From an uncultured Pseudomonadales bacterium (GTDB lineage Bacteria; Pseudomonadota; Gammaproteobacteria; Pseudomonadales; Pseudohongiellaceae), in assembly GCA_949372635.1 (NCBI GenBank), contig CASIAB010000004.1, forward strand, positions 1 to 64,000: DNA of 64,000 nt. Direction: 5' to 3'. Each line of letters starts with the position of its first letter. Within the stretch, counting starts at the first letter, position 1. The notes below the pieces were generated by a model that saw nothing but the letters and a program-made list of their open reading frames with translations, made no database searches and was not told the origin of the DNA. The position numbers and the translations under genes were made by a program. Below, piece by piece: positions 20,821 through 28,601 of the stretch.

Positions 20821-21531
20821 TTAGAGTAATGCAGAAAATTGCTGCAGCAAACTCGCAGAGACTGGCGTAGCCTCCACTCTAGCCAGCAACTCCTCCACAT
20901 TGAGACCTTCTCTGGCAATGTCATTCCTCCGCTCGCAAATATAGGTACTCATTACATGCGCACTAAACTCAGGATGGAACTGTACTCCCCAAGTAGATGA
21001 ACCCAAGCGGAATGCATGGTGTGCATCAAAGCTATTCTTTGCGAGAAGCACGGCCTCATCCGGCAAGGATAAGACTGACTGCTGATGTGAAGCCTGCGCG
21101 CTGAATTGTTTAGGCATTTTGGCAAACAGCAGATCGCTCGCAGCCTCTAGAGTAAGTTCAACGTCGATGGTTCCGATCTCTCGACCGTTGGGGTGAAATC
21201 CGACTTCACCGCCAAAGGCCCACGCCAATAATTGATGCCCATAACAAACGCCCAAGATAGGTTTTTGCTGCAGGTGAAGGAGTCGTAAATAGACGGCCGC
21301 AATTTCATTCCAGGGAGCAAGTTCGGTGACATAGGCAGGCGAACCAGTAACGATTGCGGCGACGACATCATCTATCACAGGCAAGGACTCACCTTTGTCG
21401 ACAGCGCAGCAAACAAAACGGTTTGAATTCAAACCCGTTCCACGGATAAACCAATCCTCGAAGTCTTCGTTCTCGTCCAGCAAACTAGGTATGGTATTCC
21501 CTGTCTTTATTATCAGTATCTTGTTGCTCAT
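20821..21531 (-). CDS. Class I glutamine amidotransferase (GMP synthase-like)
   Basis: PILGVCYGHQLLAWAFGGEV; WGVQFHPEFSAHVM. Confidence 0.92.
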   Translation of the reverse strand: MSNKILIIKTGNTIPSLLDENEDFEDWFIRGTGLNSNRFVCCAVDKGESLPVIDDVVAAIVTGSPAYVTELAPWNEIAAVYLRLLHLQQKPILGVCYGHQLLAWAFGGEVGFHPNGREIGTIDVELTLEAASDLLFAKMPKQFSAQASHQQSVLSLPDEAVLLAKNSFDAHHAFRLGSSTWGVQFHPEFSAHVMSTYICERRNDIAREGLNVEELLARVEATPVSASLLQQFSALL

Positions 21532-21710
21532 CGTCTGTGTCTAATCCGTTACCTAGTCCTGCCTCAAAGCGTTCGCAAAAAATAGCAATTTAATGCCCAA
21601 TATCGTACACCCCTGAAGATGAGGGTTATTTGCAATTTGCCAACGCTTGAAACAAGAGTCGAACATAAAAGCTTTTAATGAACACACAAATAATTAAAGA
21701 GGCAGTGCCT

Positions 21711-22213
21711 ATGCTTGGCAAGATCAACTCACTCTTCGAGGGTGTCGCGGAGAACTCCCAAGAATGGAAATGGGACCCTGTTCCAGCTGCTTAGCGCCGC
21801 CATGTTTATGACCCATGGCTACAGCAATCTGTTCAGTGAAAGCCCACAACCCTATAGGGGCGGTGGTATAACATCGATCAATATCGCAGATCTTTTTTCC
21901 TAGCCGATTCCAATGGAGATTAACGCACTATTTATAACCGGCGTAGTGGAATTCTTTGGTGGCCTGCTTATATTAATCGGCTTATGGACACACCTCGCCG
22001 CTCTTCTCGCCACCTTCACTCATGCTTATCGCCTATCTAACAGCCCATGCCGCGTGGTTTCCGACGCTAAACAACGGCGAACTGGCCGCCATGTACTTTA
22101 CTGCCTTTCTAGTGATTTTTGCCTTCGGCCCAGGGCCCTATAGCGCTAGATTCATGGCTCTCCATGCGACAGCAAGAGACAGAGAAGGGACAAAATGGAC
22201 GAAGAATAAGCTC
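21711..22213 (+). pseudogene. DoxX-family membrane protein, multiply disrupted
   Basis: Pieces across frames: MLGKINSLFEGVAENSQEWKWDPV | TLFQLLSAAMFMTHGYSNLFSESPQPYRGGGITSINIADLFS*PIPMEINALFITGVVEFFGGLLILIGLWTHLAALLATFTH | MLIAYLTAHAAWFPTLNNGELAAMYFTAFLVIFAFGPGPYS | ALDSWLSMRQQETEK. Confidence 0.85.
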
Positions 22214-22391
22214 TGAGTTCACGCCGAATGGCCATTTCTTCGACCTGCGGCCTTTGCTATATTCAATCCTCAGTCTCGAGAACCTGCCGTCACATGAGAG
22301 CTCGAAGACCACAGAATCACAGATTTACACTATCGTAGCCCAGAAGCCTGATCATTTAAGAATGCCCTCTAGAACGGCAAGGAAAACAACA

Positions 22392-23327
22392 ATGAAATCT
22401 TTTAATCTGACAAGCAAGCTGATACTAACATTTTTAACTGCCACCTCTTTCGCACTCGCTGCTATGGCGCCCGCGCACGCTCAGGATGCAGATGAGCCAG
22501 GACGCTACCGTCCGCAGGGCCGAGAAATCGCAAGAGCAATCGGTAACGAGTTTGACACGGCTTTGTATGAGGTCAGGACTTACGAACCTACGGTCAATGT
22601 TAATGAGTTCGCCTCGGCAACTATCTTTTACCCTCTAACACTCAGCTTTGCGCCGCCTTCTAGCGCCGCCGTGCTAGTTCCGGGCTATACAGCTACTCAA
22701 GATAGCTATGACTGGTGGGGGCCCGCTCTCGCATCTCTAGGCATCGTAGTGATGATTATCGATACCAACGATCCCCGCGATACATTTCAGCCAAGAAAGG
22801 AAGCACATATCGCCGCCGTCGAATTCTTAAAGGGTGAGATCAACAACAGCGAAAGCCCAATAAGCGGCAAAGTCGACACGACTAAGCTCGCTATCATGGG
22901 ACACTCCCTTGGTGGTGGTGCAGCATTAGCTGCAGCGCAGGAACTAGGCAGCGAGATAAAAGCGGTAATACCTCTAATGCCATACTGCTGTGAACTTGGC
23001 GCATCATTCGATGGCGACTACAGCGGATTGACCGTTCCAACTCTAATCTTCGCCAGCAGTGAAGATACCGTAGCGCCTCCAGCTGGCCATGCCCGTGCTC
23101 TGTATGATTCTATTGCAGACAGCACCAGCAAAGCCTACGTAGAATTCGCCGAAGGAACTCACAATCTCCCGACGAATGGTGGTAGCGAATTGGCGAATCA
23201 GGCGCGCTTTACATTTGCTTGGTTAAAACTGCAGATGGATGGTAATGCAGCTTATGCCGCAAGTTTTAACGGCGATTTAGGCGATGAGCTAAACGCAAAG
23301 TTAGCCGTACTAGAGACCGATCCATAA
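22392..23327 (+). CDS. Exported chlorophyllase/dienelactone-hydrolase-like alpha/beta hydrolase
   Basis: Signal peptide from ATG 22392 (MKSFNLTSKLILTFLTATSFALAAMAPAHA); GHSLGGGAAL; ORF-track start 22119 is inside the doxX pseudogene. Confidence 0.88.
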   Translation: MKSFNLTSKLILTFLTATSFALAAMAPAHAQDADEPGRYRPQGREIARAIGNEFDTALYEVRTYEPTVNVNEFASATIFYPLTLSFAPPSSAAVLVPGYTATQDSYDWWGPALASLGIVVMIIDTNDPRDTFQPRKEAHIAAVEFLKGEINNSESPISGKVDTTKLAIMGHSLGGGAALAAAQELGSEIKAVIPLMPYCCELGASFDGDYSGLTVPTLIFASSEDTVAPPAGHARALYDSIADSTSKAYVEFAEGTHNLPTNGGSELANQARFTFAWLKLQMDGNAAYAASFNGDLGDELNAKLAVLETDP

Positions 23328-23353
23328 CGCTACAACTAACTTCTAGCAACTGC

Positions 23354-23391
23354 AAGGGGGCAGCACTGAATTCAGTTTTGTCCCTTTTTTA
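23354..23391 (+). terminator. Probable rho-independent terminator with inner ACTGAATTCAGT palindrome
   Basis: AAGGGGGCAGC-ACTGAATTCAGT-TTTGTCCCTTTTTT. Confidence 0.6.
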
Positions 23392-23501
23392 TTGTTTGAA
23401 CGAGAGTAAGTCACCTATCTAGTCATTATTCGCGAATTACTTATCCTAGGAAACTATGGGTAAGGCACATTTCTCCTAAGCTGCTCATAAAGGAGCGAAA
23501 C

Positions 23502-24002
23502 ATCGAATCATTCATCTTAGATTGGCTAGATAGCAATCGCGACTACGCTATCGCTTTCGTGCCCTTGCTTGCCTTTGCAGAATCGTGTGTCGGTCTGGGC
23601 CTCATCATATCAGGCGTTCTATTATTGTTGGTGAGCGCCACTCTCTATAATAATGACATTGCTGGACTCGAGGTGTTGTTACCACTCGCTTTTTTTGGGG
23701 CGCTGTTAGGCGATCATGCAGGCTACTATTTTGGGCGGACATTAGGCGCGAAGTTTCATCAGATCGGCATAATCAAAAAATATCAAGCCAATGTGGAGAA
23801 GGCGGAAGGCATCATCCGTCGTTACGGCAACGCCGCCATCTTCATCGGGCGCTTCATTCCTGCAATCCGCAGCATTATTCCCGCACTGGTAGGCGTAAGC
23901 GGAATCGAACGACTGCGCTATAGTTTCATCGATGCACTCGCTTGCCTCTGCTGGGTGTTAGCATTGGCTGCGATACTGATAGGCATAGTCGAGCTGCTAT
24001 AA
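23502..24002 (+). CDS. DedA-family membrane protein, apparent ATC start
   Basis: Frame is open from AAGGAG-cgaaac-ATC GAA TCA TTC (IESFILDWLDSNRDYAIAFVPLLAFAESCVGLGLIISG); GRFIPAIRSIIPALVGVS. ORF-track start 23559 is an internal GTG. Confidence 0.85.
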   Translation: MESFILDWLDSNRDYAIAFVPLLAFAESCVGLGLIISGVLLLLVSATLYNNDIAGLEVLLPLAFFGALLGDHAGYYFGRTLGAKFHQIGIIKKYQANVEKAEGIIRRYGNAAIFIGRFIPAIRSIIPALVGVSGIERLRYSFIDALACLCWVLALAAILIGIVELL

Positions 24003-24462
24003 CTGAACTGCAAAAATTAGAACCGATAGCTACTACCAATCTCGGATTGCTTCATCCCTTCAGGAATTTCAGCCTCCGTCTTCTTATCACTCACATAGAC
24101 ATGTCATGTAGGATGGGATTCAAATGGTGGCTGCAACTAATAGTCACTTGGCAGAACCGGCTTAGACTAGGCAGCGGTTTGGCTTATCTTTAAGCTCTTC
24201 TCTAATTTGCTGCTGGCTTCTCCAATCGCTTTCAAAACTCTGGTTTACAAGGGGCATTTTATAGTTTGTAACTCTTACCTTCTATTTTTGTTCTGCCCAT
24301 TAAACCAATTCCTCTGTTGTATCAGTAACTTCGCGACTTGTAAGTTACAAACATTGTAACCATTTCATCAATTTTTCTTTACAATGTATTGTCAACCCAA
24401 AGTTTTAGTTTGGGCTGACTACCCGCTCAACTTGGTACCATACACAATACTAGGACAGTTTC

Positions 24463-25278
24463 TTGCTTAAACATAAGACTCACAAAAACAAGAACGGGGT
24501 AGTTCATTACTGGATATCGGAAAAGAAAAGCAACGCCTTGTTGTTCTTGCATGGCGCAACGATGGATCATGATCTATTCAAAGAACAAATAGACTATTTT
24601 CTTAGTGGCTTTTCAGTTATCACAATAGATCTGCCGTCGCATGGCTTATCAACGCCATATTCGAATTTTAGCCTGGAAGATTCTGCAGAAGTTGTCATCC
24701 AAATACTGGATATTGAAAATATTGGTCAAACTAATTTAGTTGGTCAATCTATGGGTGGTTATGTAGCGCAACTAATTGCTCTTAACCATGCAGATAGAGT
24801 GCGAACACTTTCCGTAGTAGGTTCATCACCACTCCAGCAGAAATACTATTCCAAAAGTGTTGATATAGAACTTTTCATTTCGCGGTTCTTAGTAGGATTA
24901 ATCCCATACGATTTGTTAATCAAGAGCTTGGTTAAAGAAGTAGCTATAACAGACATCGGTCAGGCGTACGCCTCTGAAACCTTGAGAAATGGCACAAAAG
25001 CTCAGTTAACGGACGTAATGAGAAAGATTCATAAATACCTAAGAACATTCCGAGGGGATCCAACATTACAGATACCTGTTTTAATCACGTATGGAGATCT
25101 TGAGAAAAATGCGAGAATTAAGTCAGCTTGCGGTAAATGGGCAGACTTTGAAAACCGAGAACTAAAAATCATTGGGAACGCAGCTCATAACGCAAACTTG
25201 GATAACCCATATATGTTCAACGAAACATTGAGCGCTTTTTTATCGAACAACGAATCAAATCGGGGAGGCTATAAATAG
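24463..25278 (+). CDS. Alpha/beta hydrolase (TTG start), probable integron-type cassette gene
   Basis: LLFLHGATMDHDLF, LVGQSMGGYVAQL; A+T-rich relative to neighbours by eye; attC-like site 24 bp after stop. Confidence 0.88.
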   Translation: MLKHKTHKNKNGVVHYWISEKKSNALLFLHGATMDHDLFKEQIDYFLSGFSVITIDLPSHGLSTPYSNFSLEDSAEVVIQILDIENIGQTNLVGQSMGGYVAQLIALNHADRVRTLSVVGSSPLQQKYYSKSVDIELFISRFLVGLIPYDLLIKSLVKEVAITDIGQAYASETLRNGTKAQLTDVMRKIHKYLRTFRGDPTLQIPVLITYGDLEKNARIKSACGKWADFENRELKIIGNAAHNANLDNPYMFNETLSAFLSNNESNRGGYK

Positions 25279-25300
25279 CTCTGTGACATTTTGCAGTCTC

Positions 25301-25399
25301 CGCCTAACAAATTGTTGGAGCGGACGTATTGACAGTCACCGCCTTGCGCTGCCGCTACAGGCAGTGCCAGTCAAACGCAGCTCAACACGGTGTTAGGCG
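25301..25399 (+). mobile_element. attC (59-base element)-like integron recombination site
   Basis: R'' GCCTAAC (25302-25308), L'' GTTGGAGC, L' GCTCAAC, R' GTTAGGC (25392-25398). Arms pair except one extra G in L''; imperfect central stem. Confidence 0.85.
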
Positions 25400-25415
25400 T
25401 CATAGAGGACTTACT

Positions 25416-25526
25416 ATGCAGCGAGATTGGGTACAGATTACTGCCAACGTTGCAGTTCTTGCCGGACTAGGCTTAGTTGCTGAGCCTAAAGATATGAATC
25501 TTTCAGGGCATCAAGACATCGACTAA
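25416..25526 (+). pseudogene. Truncated cassette-like ORF
   Basis: MQRDWVQITANVAVLAGLGLVAEPKDMNLSGHQDID*; starts about 20 bp after the attC crossover with GAGGA upstream. Confidence 0.5.
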
Positions 25527-25602
25527 CCTCTACCGAAAGACTGTCATTCAAGCTTTCAAATGCTAAAAAACCCAATTTGGATACTTTTGAAATTCGGAGT
25601 AA

Positions 25603-25743
25603 ATGCGCTTTAAAATTACTATCCTCGATACATTGAGGCACACGTTTGCGAGCTGGCACATTATGGAAGGCACAGGTGAAAGGACGTTAATGGAAATCAA
25701 GCCAGTCTATGAAGCGTTACATGCATTTGAACCACAAATATAA
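25603..25743 (+). pseudogene. Relic of a tyrosine recombinase catalytic domain (box II)
   Basis: MRFKITILDTLRHTFASWHIMEGTGERTLMEIKPVYEALHAFEPQI*; LRHTFASWH matches the phage-type integrase box II motif. Confidence 0.55.
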
Positions 25744-25817
25744 GACGAAGGCGGCAAGCAAGCTAAAAGGAATGGTAATGAGGAAGTAGTTGAATTAGGA
25801 GCTACATCATACTCCAA

Positions 25818-25833
25818 CTGTATACGCATACAG
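25818..25833. promoter_or_regulatory. LexA-box-like palindrome CTGTATACGCATACAG
   Basis: Fits CTGT-N8-ACAG; no intact gene directly downstream on either strand. Confidence 0.3.
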
Positions 25834-26010
25834 TATGAGGTAAGATCTAGTTAGGGTGTAAGCTTAGGCAAAAACGTAAATTATTGATATTAAAGAGAAA
25901 CTGGGGGTTATTTTAGTTATAGTAAAAAACTCCAGAAAGAGAATCACACTGACAACTGGCTCCAATTTTAACTATGACTTAACCCAACGATAAATTTTAG
26001 ATTCAGACAC

Positions 26011-26041
26011 AAAAAAACCCGGAATGAGCTTATCAATCCGG
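26011..26041 (-). terminator. Rho-independent terminator of the 26099..28156 gene
   Basis: Reverse strand CCGGATTGATAAGCTCATTCCGG followed by GTTTTTTT. Confidence 0.75.
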
Positions 26042-26098
26042 CTTCTCAGTTTCTCTATCTTTTTACTTCTTTTCTTTAAGCGATTTCTTATTAAGCGC

Positions 26099-28156
26099 TT
26101 AATGGGAGCCGCCAGCTTCTTCCTGAGCGCCTGGCAGTGCCATCGCCGTCAGTGAAGAACTAGTTTGCAACAGGATGTACTGATGGCCGTCATGTACCCA
26201 AGAGCTCATCCCATAGCTGCTTCGGCCCGGCGCTTCGATCTGAGCCATGGTGCCGCCACTATCCTTGTCGATAGCGTAGAGCATTGGCGTACCGTCGCCG
26301 GCTTGGTCTGAATAAACCAACATATTCTTAGTTACAACCATAGGCACCAACGCGCCAGTACCAGTATTGCCTAGATCTACACCCGCGAGCGCAGGATGGT
26401 TAGCGATACGATCAGGTGTATCACCTGTAGGAATCATCCAAGCGTGATCGCCACTGTTCATATCGATAGCTGTAATTCGGCTATACGGCGGCTTCACGAT
26501 AGGGATACCAGAACTTAGCCGTGGAGGTCTTGCTGTCGCGCCGCGCACACCGTTTGCATAACGAGCAGTGTTAATGCCCGTGGAGTTCGGGAACAGCAGG
26601 TCAGACTCTTCACCCGGTATCAGCCGTAAAGCAAAACAAGCCTTATGCGAAGAAATATACATCTTACCTGTCTCGGGATCTGCTACAGCCGGTGCGGTGA
26701 TATTTGCACCGCCGGCGCCGCCAGGACAATTCATCGCAGCATATTTGCCCATTGGATTGTCGGCATGAATGGGGGGATTAAACAAAGGCCCCATTACATA
26801 TTCCTCCATTACTTCCAAGGCCTCCGCTCGCAGTGCTGGAGTGAAGTCGATAAGATCGTCTTCGGTAATTCCCTGCATATCGTAGGCTGCTGGACGTGTT
26901 ACATGAGGCTGAGTAGGCGAAAGTACTTCGCCTGGCACGATCGATGGAGGCACGGGACGGTCTACGATTGGCCAAATTGGCTCACCGGTTATTCGATTGA
27001 AGGCGTAGACCCATGACTGCTTCGTTGCCTGCATAACTGCTGGCACTAGGCCCTGACCTGGCACATTCAAATCCAGAAGAACTGGTGCAGTTGGATTGTC
27101 GAAATTCCAAATTTCATGTTTTACCATTTGGAAATGCCAAGCGCGCTCGCCAGTTCGAGTATCTAGTGCAATTAGAGAAGCGCCATAAAGATTGTCACCC
27201 GGACGGAAACCGCCGTAGTAATCAATAGTCGCGCTGTTAGTTGGGATGTAAACCAAATTGTTAATTGGGTCGGCAGAAAGCGGTGCCCAAGAAGAAACAT
27301 CACCTGTCCACTCCCACGCATCGTTTTCCCAAGTTTCGTGACCGTACTCGCCCGGCTTAGGAATGACGTTGAATTTCCATTTGAAATCACCTGTGCGTGC
27401 ATCGTAGGCTAAGATATCGCCCGGTACGTTTTCAATACGCGCCTGGTGATACCCCTGTTCTGCAGAGTTACCAACAATGATAGTCTCATTAACCACGATC
27501 GGCGGTGAAGAAGACGTAATATAGCCGGTCTCTAGGGGGATACCTTCATAGGGGTCATAGGGATGACCTAAGTCGGCCAACAGGTCGACGATTCCAGTCT
27601 GTGCAAATCCATCAATGGGTACTGGATTTCCGAAACCCTCAAGTGGAATACCTGTATTAGCATCCAGCGCCGTCAAGAAAAAACCTGGAGAGACAATATA
27701 GACAATGTCTTTACCGTCGATATTGGCATAGCCCACGCCCTTGCCATAGTCGCCTCGCATTGAGTATGAGGCACGCGGTGTGTCCGGCTCGCGATAAGAC
27801 CAGAGCGTTTCACCCGACTTAGGATCTAACGCGACAACGTAGCGCTTATTGCCCGCTACAGTAATAAGTTTGCCATTGATCAGTGAGGGTGTGGAACGTC
27901 CGCTAATAGCACCAAAGCTGGCACCGTCCCATTCCCAAGCCACCTCTAGGTCCGCGAAATTCTCGGCGGTGATTTCAGTTGCAGGCGTATAGCGAGTATG
28001 CCCAAAGTCGCCACCCAACGTGTACCACTCACTCGGATCCTCATTGAACAAAGGAATGTCCTGAGCGTGCAGAAAACTTGAAGAACACAACAACAGGCCC
28101 ACTGTAGCGCAAACGCGCCAGGTTAGTTTAGACCTCTTCAAAGTTGGAAAATGCAT
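26099..28156 (-). CDS. PQQ-dependent dehydrogenase (glucose/quinate-DH-like family)
   Basis: 685 aa, signal peptide, repeated propeller motifs, HEIWNFDNPTAPVLLD. Confidence 0.92.
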   Translation of the reverse strand: MHFPTLKRSKLTWRVCATVGLLLCSSSFLHAQDIPLFNEDPSEWYTLGGDFGHTRYTPATEITAENFADLEVAWEWDGASFGAISGRSTPSLINGKLITVAGNKRYVVALDPKSGETLWSYREPDTPRASYSMRGDYGKGVGYANIDGKDIVYIVSPGFFLTALDANTGIPLEGFGNPVPIDGFAQTGIVDLLADLGHPYDPYEGIPLETGYITSSSPPIVVNETIIVGNSAEQGYHQARIENVPGDILAYDARTGDFKWKFNVIPKPGEYGHETWENDAWEWTGDVSSWAPLSADPINNLVYIPTNSATIDYYGGFRPGDNLYGASLIALDTRTGERAWHFQMVKHEIWNFDNPTAPVLLDLNVPGQGLVPAVMQATKQSWVYAFNRITGEPIWPIVDRPVPPSIVPGEVLSPTQPHVTRPAAYDMQGITEDDLIDFTPALRAEALEVMEEYVMGPLFNPPIHADNPMGKYAAMNCPGGAGGANITAPAVADPETGKMYISSHKACFALRLIPGEESDLLFPNSTGINTARYANGVRGATARPPRLSSGIPIVKPPYSRITAIDMNSGDHAWMIPTGDTPDRIANHPALAGVDLGNTGTGALVPMVVTKNMLVYSDQAGDGTPMLYAIDKDSGGTMAQIEAPGRSSYGMSSWVHDGHQYILLQTSSSLTAMALPGAQEEAGGSH

Positions 28157-28433
28157 AGTTATCTCTCTCTATTTATGTAGCGCTTCGCACCAAACCATTC
28201 GATCCGCTTTTAGCAGCAGTTGGGCCAGTACCAAGATTGATAAAACTGAAGTTCGACGACTCAACCTATCAAGAAATCAGCTCCTAAACCACGACTTTTT
28301 AGCTGCTCACCCAGAATCTAAGGTTTTTCCTCTCGGGGCTATAATGCTAGTTAATTAACAAGAAGTGGTGGCTTATGATCAAGCTACTCGATAAAACCGA
28401 TTGTCGATTTGATTAACTTCGCCCTCGGCGTTT

Positions 28434-28592
28434 CTAAGAGCGCGGCATGGTAACCACCGGGTGACCATCTGCCTTGACTGTGTGTTGAATCGCGGCAGTT
28501 TCCGCCAGAGTCGTTGACATCAACACCGCCAGAGCAGAAAAGATCGTGATTTTAGAAATCAGGCTCTTAACAATACTGGCTATTAACCCCAT
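28434..28592 (-). other. Short exported ORF, possibly an N-terminal gene relic
   Basis: MGLIASIVKSLISKITIFSALAVLMSTTLAETAAIQHTVKADGHPVVTMPRS*; signal-peptide-like. Confidence 0.35.
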
Positions 28593-28601
28593 AGGAAATT
28601 C

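Noticed and set aside
23559-23559. GTG 23559 as the dedA start
   Set aside because: It would remove the conserved N-terminus, while the frame extends to a strong SD plus ATC.
24200-24462. Upstream attI or second attC bounding the hydrolase cassette
   Set aside because: No GTTRRRY core with matching partner found; the 5' cassette boundary stays undefined.
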